From Trichobilharzia szidati (lineage: Eukaryota; Platyhelminthes; Trematoda; Strigeidida; Schistosomatidae), in assembly GCA_944472155.2 (NCBI GenBank), contig OX235279.1:141828920-141892919 (forward strand): a DNA stretch of 64,000 nucleotides, read 5' to 3'. Of the stretch, positions 1 to 10,750 are shown piece after piece. The stretch's first letter is position 1; each line of letters starts with the position of its first letter. The notes below the pieces were generated by a model. That model did not search any database. It was not told the origin of the DNA and was given only the letters and a program-made list of their open reading frames with translations. A program made the translations under genes and the position numbers.

Positions 1-780
1 ATTCGCAACACAGTATGTGATCCGCCTCATGTCATAAATGCTATAGCAGAAAGCAAGCGGAGTAAAAAAATTGTGGCATGTACTACTGAATGGTCATAGA
101 AAAATCAGTAGTTGCTTATGGGAATAATAATAGCCTACAGTATACTTGTGAATAGCTGAATGTATTACAGTTTAGCAGAAAATTAGTTGTAACCTGCATT
201 GATTAAAGCTGAAATAAAAAAACAACAACAGGTGATGGCAAGATCCAAAGCAGCTGACTGTAAGTCACTATCCCGGTGGTCTACCGACTAAACTATGAGG
301 TGTAGCTGAGAATTAAATCCCCTTTTCACTTCACTTATTGATGGTTCTATGCAAATATCGTGAGAACGAATCATATATCCCTTTTCACCTCCTTCCTTTG
401 TGCCATACTAGCCACACGTCTTTCCACACCAATGCAAAACATAATGAGTTAGAGAGGTGCATTGGTTTGTTAACTATTTCAGTTTCGTATTTAAGTAGGT
501 CGACTTCCAGGCTAGAAAGCACTAGCACTTCTTGCGTGACATCACTTCCCATTTCACCTTCAGCCATTATTCATTTCGTCAATATCCATTCGCCAACCGC
601 AGGTTTTTCTTAGATGGTCTTAGCAACAATTATCTACCACTTATTTTTGATGAAGCTTGATTCCTAGAAATTAACTTTATTCTATAAGAATATAAAGTAC
701 TGAGAGTTCTGACTGATAGAAAAATCAGATTATCTTTCATAATTATTTTTCCAAAGGTAGGAAATCATGTAAGAAGAGAC
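1..780. other. No recognisable gene; AT-rich unassigned DNA
   Basis: Open frames here are short, and both strands are open over the same stretch (about 338-613), as expected by chance. I see no transposon protein motif, tRNA-like box or microsatellite of note. Confidence 0.5.
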
Positions 781-783
781 CAC

Positions 784-850
784 TTGGAAGTTCCTTACTA
801 TGAATGTCACCTGCTGGATTCTACTGCTAGTCACCCCTAAAACAATATGT
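784..850 (+). repeat. Possible 3' scrap of an Smα-type repeat
   Basis: The words CTGGATTCTACTGCTAGTCA near 815-837 resemble the segment that follows the hammerhead cleavage site in the Smα-like copies at 28.6 and 42.2 kb (CTGGATTC..CTGC). No ribozyme core remains upstream, so this is at best a short truncated relic. Confidence 0.3.
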
Positions 851-879
851 ATCAAACTAGATCACTGACGAACGTCAGT

Positions 880-1395
880 CTGAAAAACCATTAGATTCCA
901 GGGAGTACGCACCCGTTACCCTGCCGTCGGGAATCAAATTCAGGATACTCAAATTACGAGGCGAGGCAGTTGACCACTCGGTCTCCGTAATGAGATCCAT
1001 TAGCTCATGATTTCAATTAAATCTTTGCAGATTAGCAATTGAAAATTAGTTGACTGCTCACTAGTGACTGAATACAAAATAGGGTTCCAGTAGTTCTAAT
1101 GAGAAATTGTGATCAGCAGAGTTCATGAAGTTGAATTTGGGGAGAGTTTCACCACAACGACACTAGTTGACAGTGTAGTGGTATATCACAAATTGGCGGA
1201 AGTTACAAATCACTGGCTATTAGACTTGATCCCAGTGGCTGAGTGGTCAACGGCCTCGTTTCTTAACTTGAAGATCACGGGTTTGACCCCCAGTGGTGGG
1301 GTCATAGTGCTAATTAGAATGGACCGAACGGTTGTCCAGCACTACGTGAGTTCTAATGGCTTTCTAAATGACGTCATTTCGTGATCTAACCTAAG
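880..1395. repeat. Two tRNA-like SINE relics in opposite orientation
   Basis: A minus-strand relic at about 885-1,020 ends in the family's terminal phrase near AACCATTAGATTCCAGGG. A plus-strand relic at about 1,100-1,385 carries CCCAGTGGCTGAGTGGTCAA (A-box side), a B-box-like GGGTTTGACCCCCAG and a terminal TTCGTGATCTAA. The same modules recur in inverted pairs at 1.7-2.3, 19.3-19.7, 20.2-20.8 and 42.8-43.6 kb. The ribozyme-like segment between head and tail is too decayed here to recognise. Confidence 0.6.
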
Positions 1396-1674
1396 ATCAA
1401 TCAAATTCCTGAAAACCAACACTTGAGAACATGTGCCAAATTCGTGAGTGAAGGCAGTATTTACGGATTCATTGAAGATCTTCATTTTCAGAGATGAATT
1501 CCACCATTTTGGTATTAAGCTTAAGCGAGTGGTGAAGAGTGATAGTAAATAAAAGACAATTCAGTATTTTCCATTTCATTATTTTCATAATCCCCATTAA
1601 AATACAAAGCCGAAATTTTATCGTAAATTTTTCAATATTTGGTTTGTATGGATTAGATTTGTTTTTATGAGCTG

Positions 1675-2275
1675 ATCACGGACTGATATCAGTTAGAGAA
1701 CCATTGAAAACCAGGGATTACTGTTTCATAGTTTGGGAGTCATCGGCAGTATACATCTACTGAGGTTCGAACCCAGGAGCTCCCGGTGACAAAGAAAGCT
1801 GGTATACCATTCGACCACTGGGATCTGATTCAATGGCCAACCCATGAGTTCTAACTTCTACCAATTCGCGATTTAGCGCGACCACCAACCAATGTCATCA
1901 GTGGGAAATCCATCCTTACAAACCAACTATTGAAAATTAATCTGATGCTCGCTAGTGACTTGCTACAGGATGGAGTTTCCTGAAGTTTTAGTGAGAAGTC
2001 GTGACCAGTGAGGTCCATTCAGTCAAGTGTGAGGATGGATTTCCCCACCGACGACATTGGTTGGGGTCGCGTTAAACCACGAATTGGTAGAAGTTAGAAT
2101 TCATGAGCCATTATTAAGTTGGGTTCCAGTGGCTGAATAGTATACGAGCTTGCCTTGTAACCGGAAGCTCCTGGGTTCGAACCCCAGTAGTGTGTGCTGC
2201 CGACGATTCCCAAACTATGAAACAGTACTCCAATGCTGTTTTTCACTGGTTTACTAACTGATATCAAAATAGTAA
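1675..2275. repeat. Palindromic pair of tRNA-like SINEs, centre about 1,973
   Basis: Left arm 1,675-1,920 reads on the minus strand and right arm 2,030-2,275 on the plus strand. Matching points obey a constant coordinate sum (1,721-1,730 pairs with 2,216-2,225). Each arm contains a tRNA-like head with CCTTGTAACCGG and GGGTTCGAACCC (right arm) and the tail TAACTGATATCA. Both share the same altered ribozyme-like string CCCAAACTATGAAACAGTA, unlike other copies, so the arms probably duplicated from one another. A ~110-bp spacer separates them. The thr-like anticodon loop in the head suggests, but does not prove, tRNA-Thr ancestry. Confidence 0.75.
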
Positions 2276-4545
2276 ATTTTTCCTATTTTCTCCAGTATAA
2301 AACTGAAAAAACTATTTGAGAAAAGAAAAACAACTTTCACCCATCTAAAAGTCTTTCGTCTAATTCATTGCAATCAGGGGTGCGGATATATTGAATGAAA
2401 TATTCTCATATTTTTAATTGACCCTTCTGATCTGTTGATTAAACGTTGAGATTACGCTTTATTCATAATACTCAATCACTAATATTGTTATTCTCAGTAG
2501 ACATAATGACGCATACATACACACTCACCCACTTATTCACATACACACACACACACTGGATGCACAGGATACGTTTAAATACCAAGGTGCATAAATATAT
2601 AAGTAATACATATAGGTGTGTAATACATATACGCATACATTCACAAAGTTATCTCAACTAATCTTTTGACTTTCAAATTTTCTTTGATATATTCCAGAAG
2701 AAAGAAATCCACTTATTCACTTATTCCAATTTAGCTTTCTCATATTTTTAAATTTATCTTCCCTAACTTCCTGCCTCTCCTCGTTTACTTTAATACTATC
2801 ATTTTTCTTTCTAGCTAGTTAGTTAACTTTCTTTCTCGTTGACTTTTGTATTTTCTAAAACTTGACTTCCGGTCAAATATTCAGTGTTTTTGAAGAGTGA
2901 AAAGGAGAAACTAAAGTTTCAGTCAACCGTGTAAATCTATTCATGGTTCATATTAATTTCTACTGGAAATATTAAGTGTATATATATATATGCCTTAAAA
3001 TAATTTAGATGACCCAAATTTATGTTCGTGGCTATGTGTACGTGTGTGTGGGTGGGTGAATGTGTGTAAGTGAGTGTGTGCGTGTACCAGCGTGCGGAAA
3101 TGTTTATTAGCTCACTTAATATATTAGCCTTTAAAATTATATACTTATTTATTTGCCCTGATTATCCCGAGAAGGAAAAAAAACAACAAACTGGAATACA
3201 AATTTATCATTACTGGTAATTTATGAGAAATTATTGTTATTATGTGATTACCTTACTATTCAGTAATAGTAATTATTACAAGATGATCATCCCCACTGGC
3301 CTTATGGAAAATTTTCTATATGATACTTAATTACTTGTTAACTTCACTCATATGTCCCTCTCTCTCTCTCTCTTTCTATGTAAATATCCAACTTCACTTA
3401 TAGACCCCTGAACTCATCAAGGAAATCAGAGAAAGGCAAATATAATGCATATATATATAGAGTAACCTAATCCATACCCGTTATTGTGTATCTGCATGTG
3501 TCTGTGTGCGTGTGTGTGTGTGTGTGCGTTGGCCTGTATGCATCAGTGCATATACAGTGTGAATTCATGCTTATAAATAAATTTTATTTTTACCAATACT
3601 ACTCCTACTGCTACCACTACTAAGATAGGCATTAAAAGTATGTAGTAATTAGAGAGTGAAAATAAAGACGGGAGGAAAAAAGATAGTCAATTTATGCTTA
3701 TGATAATTACTTTTACTAGTAATAATAATATTATTATTGTTGTTATCATTCTGTTTCTTGTCTAAATAAATTTGCTTCAATGATCTTGAAAGCCTTATTG
3801 GCCACAGTTCCGTTTTCTTGTCTATTAGCAGAACTAATTATCGCTATTAGCAACAATACTGGTAACAGTAGTACTAGTAGAATTAGAAATAAATAATATA
3901 GGAAATATATAGACAAAACTTAGTATCTCTTTCTCTCTTTCTCTGTATATGTCTGCATGTGTATGTGAATGCATGCATCCATCCTTTAGGTTGTGCGTGG
4001 GAGTGAACTAAGATTAGTAAAGGTCTTCCTGTATAGCAGCAATGATTATAAAATAATCATAACATTACCATTATCGTTGGTATGAGTAAATAATACTACT
4101 GTCACTGCCATTAGTAGTAATAATAATTACAGTAATTAGACAATTTATAATGACTTTTATTACTAATAGATAGAAGAATATAAAAGTTAAGAAATTCATT
4201 CTGTGGAAGAAAAACAACTGGCCTAATATTACTCGGAAATAAAAACTTATCTATGTGGAGATAATTGTCAACATCCTGTATGCAAATCATTCTTGACTGT
4301 TTCTTCTGTCAATTGAATATGAATGCACGAATTAATCTGAATTCTGTTTATCTTTACACATTAGTCTAGGGACGTATTTCTTCGATTGAATGTGTACGTA
4401 GATTTGCTGTGATATTCTTTGCTGTTTGTAAGATAAAAGCAAATTATAATTGACAATGTAGTCGGAATTACATGTGTGGCAGTGACTGGCGAGATGTTGT
4501 CATTCACTACATTCTGCCAAGACAGTTTAAACATGAAGGCATCAG
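2276..4545. other. Simple-repeat-rich intergenic DNA
   Basis: The stretch contains (CA)n near 2,545, (TA)n near 2,977, (GT)n near 3,514, a (TC)n run near 3,357-3,374 and many TTA/AAT clusters. I found no coding signature or transposon motif. Confidence 0.5.
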
Positions 4546-4547
4546 TA

Positions 4548-4895
4548 TTATTTTATTATTTTTATTATTGTTCCCTGGGGTAGAACATGGGGCTTCAATA
4601 ACACATTTCCACTTTGTTCTATTTTCTGCCAGTCTCTTCAGCTGGGTCCACGATTGCCGAAACTCTCTCATCTCTTCCTCGCACGATCTCCTCCATGTCA
4701 CCCCTTCACCAACGCCCCACTTGTGGCTTCCAATTTGGATTCCACTCGAGGGATGGCCTGGCGCGCGATATCATACGATATCTTCCTCAATGTATGCCCG
4801 ATCCATTTTCATTTTCTCCTACATATTTTTTGAGCGATCGGCTCTTGGTTAGTTTGCTCCCAGAGTTTCTTGTTACTAATTCTGCGAACAAATAG
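4548..4895 (-). mobile_element. SR2-like RTE retrotransposon, 5'-truncated 3' end
   Basis: The minus strand encodes the C-terminal tail typical of schistosome SR2-type RTE elements: a TWRRSCEEEMREF-like string followed by AENRTKWK (frame 4,701-4,507). Upstream in another frame is the matching R(K)W-rich region. The 3' end abuts a TTA-rich tail (4,548-4,573), and the shared RTE terminal phrase appears antisense at about 4,572-4,598. Frames shift between blocks, so the copy is dead. Only the last ~300 bases of the element remain. Confidence 0.75.
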
Positions 4896-5017
4896 ACCAA
4901 GTGCCGATCGCTAAACAAATATGTAAGAGAAAATGAAAATGGATCGGGCATACATTGAGGAAGATATCGAACGATATCGCGCGCCAGGCCATCCCTCGAG
5001 TGGAATCCAAATGGGAA
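4728..5017. repeat. Palindrome made from an RTE 3' fragment
   Basis: Bases 4,728-4,849 and 4,896-5,017 are inverted copies of one another. The coordinate sum is 9,745: TCCACTCGAGGGATGG at 4,741 pairs with its complement ending at 5,004. The arms show a few mismatches and the loop is about 46 bases. The right arm is a second, inverted piece of the SR2-like 3' region, so two RTE segments face each other. Confidence 0.85.
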
Positions 5018-5019
5018 GC

Positions 5020-6230
5020 AACGAGAAGACATCAGTAGGCAAATGGTTATTACTAAATTTATCTTAGTTAGCTCAGTTAGCTAGCCAGAATCAGGACGGT
5101 TTGAACTAGCTCCACTATCCGAACCCGACTGCATAACTGGTAGGTTCAGATACAAACATGAGAAATGACCATCAGGTGTTTAGATCATTTCGATCTGCTT
5201 ACAAATCACTACTGTCTGATATGAGTGGTCTTCAACTGCTCGTGTCAATTGGTAGTATATATCACTGTGGTTTTTTACTTGCTTGCTTAACTACTATTTA
5301 TGCTATCAAGCAGATCATATATTTGTGAACCGAATACTTTTTGTTTCCAAAAGAAAATGTATTGAATTCTCACTTTGTATTGTGTAATTTGCAAATGACA
5401 GGTTACATTCCATTCTCTCCAGAGAGTGTAAGTGTGAAGTCAGTAATAGTCGAGTGGTTATACTGGATTTTTTGATTCCCCAGAGTATTGTTTAATTGCG
5501 TTGGGTGTGCCAGCTTCAGTTAGTATAATATTGAAGTTTCTTTTTAATATTCTTAGAGTTATCTATTTAGCAATAGCCAGGACCGAAATATTTCCTAGAA
5601 CAAATCAGCCGAGTGATATGCATTACCAGCAGGGCTTTAATTTAGTACCCATTTATTTCCAGCTGACAGCGATTGGTAAGTGTGTGACTAAGGCGGGAAA
5701 TGTTACAGCCTTTCAAAGAGGCATATACTAATTCTGGATATGAGACATAACAAAATTACTTAGTGGGATACATGAACATTCAGTCAAACAAATCCAAAGA
5801 AAACGAAAAACACAAGGTCAAATTCAGCGAATAAATAAATACCATTTATTGAATAGGCATTTAAAAAAGGCGGAAGAAAATAAGGGAGTGGTGAAGAACA
5901 TTTCCTCTTGTACATTATACATTAAGGGAAGTCAACCTTAAGGAAGCCCTGGACTCAATTTTCACACTTAACAACACTAATCAATACAAATTTGTCACAT
6001 TTCTGAGTAATCCTATGTTGTTTGAGAGATTTAAACCTGTGTATTGCACAGGTGGTGAACTAAACTATGCAGTAGACCAGGCCCAGTAGGAAGATAGGCA
6101 AAATTTGGACTGATAAAAGACCCTAGAATATTTGCATTTTTCAGATAATTTATGTTTCATGTTGCGCAAACTCGAAAATTTACCTGCAAAAAACAAAACA
6201 GCAACAGATGATCAAAACAGGTAACGAAGA
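5020..6230. other. No recognisable gene
   Basis: A 76-codon open frame at 5,501-5,731 has no family motif that I recognise and no supporting splice or start context. The rest is AT-rich unassigned DNA. Confidence 0.45.
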
Positions 6231-6234
6231 CAGA

Positions 6235-6800
6235 ACTGCAAGTGAACGAAGAGCATACAAAGGTGATGAAGGTGCTCGACCGACAACATCAAATATCAAT
6301 CACTGTCAATGGGAAAAATCTAAACGAGGTCATCTCTTTAACTCATTTCGGCAGCATCCTTTCAAATACAGGCATCACAGATGACAATATGAAAGCCATC
6401 CAGGATAGGGGAAACAAGAAGGGTGTTCATTACTCTGAAACCACTCCATAGTCTGCAGCACTCAGCACAACGAACAAGCCCCGGAATTTCAACTCTGATA
6501 TCAAGTCAGTGTTCCTATATGGTTCAAAGACTTGTGTCATCAAAATCATTTCATACGGACTGCAGACCTTTATCAACCACGGCTTACCTTTCCTAACTCG
6601 ATTCTGAGGATCAGAATATTGACTAACTGGAAAAGGATAAGCGATAAAGAACTCTGGCAATAAAAAAACAGCCAACAAGCTACTGTCCAACAAATATGTG
6701 GGAGGAAGTGTAGGAGGTCGTCAAGCAGCATCACACACCAGACAGCTGAGTATAGCCCAAATGGGAAGAAATGAGCTGGGCGTGGGTGAATTGAAATCAG
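6235..6800 (+). pseudogene. Decayed RTE reverse transcriptase C-terminal region
   Basis: The plus-strand frame 6,242-6,451 reads EVISLTHFGSILSNTG, a worn version of the RTE block seen better preserved at 44.3 kb (TYLGSIFSATGG). Next comes a KSVFLYGSKT-like string at about 6,505-6,535 (RTE consensus close to KSVLLYGSETW), then a QTFIN-like string at about 6,563-6,577. Order and spacing match the segment C-terminal to the polymerase core. Stops and frame changes show an old, inactive copy. Nothing of the endonuclease or palm is present. Confidence 0.7.
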
Positions 6801-7059
6801 AAATGTTTTATAAAACAATCTTTAATAATTTTGTAATTTATCCACTTCAACTCTACCCTTTATAACATTTTAATTATCGTTATTCTTATCACATATATGT
6901 ATATTGACTGAGCAATTATTTAGGGCCACTTAATAACCTTTTCTGTAATACAAATACGACTGTACAGCTTGAAAATTAAGTCGTTGAAAAGAAAGTTCTT
7001 CGCTGAACAAAAAAACTGTGTTTTTACTTATGAATAAATGGGTATTTTTCGTGCCTTAG

Positions 7060-7230
7060 ATTAGGTCCCAGTGGCTTAATGGCCTATGAGCTCGCTAGCC
7101 TTGTAACCAGAAGGTTCTGGGTTTGAACCCCTGTGGGTGCGTACTGCCGAAGACTCCCGAGCTAGGACGAAACAGCTGTCCAGTGCTCCCAGCTTTTTCA
7201 AACGTTCTCTAACAGATGTCAGCTCAAGAT
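7060..7230 (+). repeat. tRNA-like SINE (Smα-related), plus strand
   Basis: The head has TAGCCTTGTAACCAGAAGG and a B-box-like GGGTTTGAACCCC. It is followed by a ribozyme-like string near 7,144-7,178 ending GGACGAAACAGCTG, and a tail TCTCTAACAGATGTCAGCTC. The usual CTGANGA motif is altered to CCGAAGA, so a working hammerhead is unlikely. Confidence 0.75.
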
Positions 7231-7554
7231 GAAATCCTGTTACCAATTTATATAGTGATCAGACAAGGAGGCAGAGTTCAGATTTCGCTTGGAAACAATA
7301 ATGGACTAGAGACAAAATATAAGATAGAACAACAGAGTGAATTTATGCATATTATGATGGAGAGTTCGGAAGGGTGAGGATGAATAGTGAAGTAAAATTA
7401 TAAAATAGATAAAATAATTTAATTCAGTAGATTTGAAACCTTCATAGTGAGTTCAACTCAGTGAGTCAAAATTCAAAATCGAATTTGAGTGGAATGTTAT
7501 GCAACAGAATAAAACACGAAAGCACAAGAACAAAACACTTATAGTTACCAGGGT

Positions 7555-7835
7555 AGTGAGAGATTAGTCACGCTTTCTTTCTGTATGCATAGGTTGGGTT
7601 GAAATCTTTTGATGACAAAGGCTTCTGCGAACTATTTTGAAAGCCTGACTAATTTCCACTGTATGTCCAGTATCACTTAGGTGTCTGGCGATTGTGCTTG
7701 AGAACACTTTACTGCATTTCAAACGGAAACTTTTAGGGGTATGCTTGGAGGATCTAGTAGAAGCTGTCCTCTTAGTCCTTCCTATGTACTTGCCGTCGCT
7801 AGTGCAGGTACTACCTGTTATACACTTTTATTACT
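7555..7835 (-). pseudogene. Penelope-like element GIY-YIG endonuclease fragment
   Basis: On the minus strand an uninterrupted frame of about 85 codons (roughly 7,815 down to 7,562) reads DGKYIGRTKRTASTRSSKH. Further on come a SSTIARHLSDTGH-like string and QAFKIVRRSL. This is the order expected for the GIY-YIG domain at the C-terminus of Penelope-like elements: YIG, the following arginine, the R..KH block, then a GH-containing block. The polymerase part is missing and the frame shifts near the end, so it is a truncated relic. It is among the best-preserved GIY-YIG pieces in the window. Confidence 0.75.
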
Positions 7836-7894
7836 ATATTAGGTGCTTACATGTCACTCTGATTTACAGGAGGAATATTCACCAACAATGTCAT

Positions 7895-7945
7895 CACTGG
7901 CAGCAACAGCAGCAGCAGCGACGACAACAACAAAAACAATAATGA
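7895..7945 (+). repeat. CAG/CAA-rich trinucleotide tract
   Basis: A run of CAGCAACAGCAGCAGCAGCG followed by CAACAA units. It would encode polyglutamine or polyalanine in two frames, but no surrounding gene is visible. Confidence 0.7.
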
Positions 7946-8049
7946 CAACAGTAATCACCTTTGTTATCCCATTGCTGAAAATTGTCATTACATTAATTAA
8001 CAAACTTATTTATGATAAATTATCCTTATTATTCTTAGTATTATAATTG

Positions 8050-9410
8050 TTGTTATTGTTTCTGTCTTAATTATCCAGCAAGCGGAATAGTATTGAGTAG
8101 TTAGTTCCTTAAAAATACAAACAAACAGCAAATAAAATCCAGTAATTTATCATATGAATACAGAAAAATTTAATGTATTGTAAGAATTATTGCGTGCACT
8201 GATAAGTACACATGTATGTATGTGTGTATGTGTTTGTTAGTGTATTTATGTGCGCGGATGCTCACTTGTACTCTATATACACGTCCAGATTATAGTAAAC
8301 AGGTTTTTGTTGATGCGTTTGTATGTGTGTATGTGTGTGTGCAGTATGCACAAATGAACATGCTCACAATATCGTTTACTTTTAAAAATTACTTACTATG
8401 CATCTTATAAGAGTGATAGCCAGAAGACTTAGGCACCCACAGACACAATTACACACACACACACACGCAAACATCTCCTCTGGCATAGAAATATTTTCAG
8501 AAAAGAATAATTGTCTTCTCTTCACAACAGAAAGAGATTCTGTCTTTACTTGTTGTTTCTGTAACTAAATATTATAAGTATTATTATCATCTATTATTAT
8601 TATTATTATTGTTTCAATGTCATTATTCAAATATCTTTTCTAAATCATTCGAGCATAAGATCTGGGTATCCTGTTCCTTTTTACGCTTCATTCATTTTCT
8701 TTCTAGTTCATACATAAGTAGGATGTATAAATAATAATAATATATACTTCATGCATACTTTGACTCACAATCACACACACACACACACAAGATAGTAATA
8801 ATCATAATAATATAGAACAAGCCAAGCCCTATCCGATAACTAGTAGTAGTAATAATAATAATATCAATTGTGTACATATTATTGGGTAGATATACTCGCT
8901 TAAATAAGTACTTTCTTTTAGTATCACTATTACTTTCCTCTAATAATAAGAGTAGGAAATTAAGAATTAAAATAAGACTGTTTACGCACGAAAACAAACA
9001 CACATACACACATACACATGACCAGAAGTATACTCATGCTAGTACATAAAAGAATGCAGAAACGAATATGCAGGTAAATACACTTGAATATCTTCGTCCA
9101 TTATACACACACATATTCACCTACATTTTTAGGCGAAATGACTTTACAATTACGAATATATTTCTTTTAGTGTGTGCGTGTATGTGTGCGTATGTGTGCA
9201 TAGGTTTGAAACTCCGCTTAGAATAATACATTATAACAAGTAATTTATCATTGAACAATGGAGAAACTGTCTGTACTGAATTAACTTGAAATCAGCTAGC
9301 AATGCTTTTCTTGAAGCTTTCAACACATGTATATGTATCCATCATCATTACATTAAAGCCTGTAATCCTGCTCACTTCTACAAATGGATGAAATATAGTG
9401 AGATGGCGGT
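8050..9410. other. Microsatellite-rich DNA without a gene
   Basis: Includes (GT)n near 8,215-8,345, (CA)n near 8,450 and 8,771, and (TTA)n near 8,594. No transposon motif was recognised. Confidence 0.5.
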
Positions 9411-9415
9411 GTCAG

Positions 9416-9416
9416 C

Positions 9417-9454
<38 letters not shown>
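9416..9454 (+). repeat. (GAT)13 microsatellite
   Basis: Thirteen uninterrupted GAT/ATG units, one of the longest pure trinucleotide arrays in the window. An overlapping open frame turns it into poly-Met, which argues against coding. Confidence 0.9.
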
Positions 9455-9455
<1 letters not shown>

Positions 9456-10490
9456 TTCCTACACTGACGCTAAACACAACCATCAAACATGATGGTTACA
9501 TTCATCTTCGATCAGTTTCCAACTAGCCCTACCCTCCAACTACCATCATCATCACCACCACCCTCGCCAAAATTCTTACAAATGAATGAAAATTTTGTCA
9601 TAAAAAATGGAGATATAGTGAAGACAATGAATTGTTGAATCAAGTGATGTAGAACGATGCAAAATTCAGCAGGTTTTGTTTTGTTCTTCTTAGCCGAATC
9701 AATTCGACGACTCAGTCACTCACTGCATTCACTATGTCTCTATCTTTTGAAATGACAAAAAGCTGAAGAAACAGACAGAAAGATAAAAGAAGTTGGGGAA
9801 AAAACACACACATCAGAAGCAGTAGCAGAAAGAAGGAAATATTAAGAAATGTTAATTGTAACAGATATGAAAGAAAGAAGAGAGATGAGAGGAAAATATT
9901 TTCTCCCCTGTTGCTTATTACTTAGCGTTATTTTCCCCGTGTCATTCATCGTATTTATATTTCTTTTGTATGCAAAATGTGCCTATATATTCGTGTATGC
10001 CTATCAGTAATCATCAGTGTTACATGACTGAAGTGTGTCCAGTAAGTAGAATTTCTAATTGAGAAATGGTTGGTGTTGAAGGTGAACTCCTTTTAAGCGT
10101 GCACATATATGTGTGTGTACGCGTAAAGAGATGCAGAATGTTGTTTCCCCTTTTGCTTCTAAGACAATCGTTTTAATGGTAGAAAATGATTCATTCTGAT
10201 CGGATATTGTTACATTTCATATTCTTGAATTGTCTAAAACAATAAATGGTGTTGATAAAAATGTTCATGGAGCAGAATTTACTCAGTAGAGTTATTATCT
10301 TTATTTGCAAGGTGTTAATTGAAACCTACTCACATAGGATTAGAAATATTGAAAAAGAAAGTTGTAAAATATGGATTATATTTCACATTTCGACATGGAA
10401 TTCTGAGGATGTAGTCTGAATTCTTGACACAGTTGTAAGTAGAATCACTCGAGTTTCACGAAAAAATTGTGATGATGAATATGAACCCTA
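9455..10490. other. No recognisable feature
   Basis: AT-rich DNA with GA-rich patches near 9,760-9,900. No coding or repeat signature could be supported. Confidence 0.45.
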
Positions 10491-10494
10491 GTAA

Positions 10495-10750
10495 CCGACC
10501 AACCAAGAACCTATCAACCAACAAATATATGGAAGGAAATAGAGACGGATCGAAAGCATACTCAGGAGACCGCTGGCTGAAATCAAGTGTTAGTCCCTCG
10601 AGGGGAGCCTGAATTGCAAAAGACCAGTTGGGTGTCCAAGGGTGACACAGACGAGATGGTAGATTATGGGCAAACGTGTAGACAGCTAAAAACGACTGCA
10701 GAGAACAAGATGAAATGGAGTCTTATGTTCTACTCGGGACCCAAACGAAT
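10495..10750 (+). mobile_element. SR2-like RTE 3' end, degenerate
   Basis: The DNA parallels the last ~250 bases of the SR2-like copies at 38 and 44.7 kb: an AACCAACAAATATATGGAAG-like block, GAGACCGCTGGCTGAAATC, a TCCAAGGGTGACAC-like stretch, then TGAAATGGAGTCTTATGTTC and CGGGACCCAAACGAATGATA at the 3' end. Frames are broken throughout. Confidence 0.65.

Noticed and set aside
338..613. 91-codon plus-strand ORF with a 60-codon ORF on the other strand
   Set aside because: No recognisable domain, both strands open over the same bases, and no gene context.
3357..3540. CRISPR-like or tandem array
   Set aside because: Only dinucleotide microsatellites (TC and GT); no spaced repeats, and the DNA is eukaryotic.
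4472..4895. Overlapping 126- and 93-codon plus-strand ORFs
   Set aside because: They are antisense to the SR2-like RTE tail encoded on the minus strand.
9286..9492. ORF with a poly-Met run
   Set aside because: The run is the (GAT)n microsatellite read in one frame.
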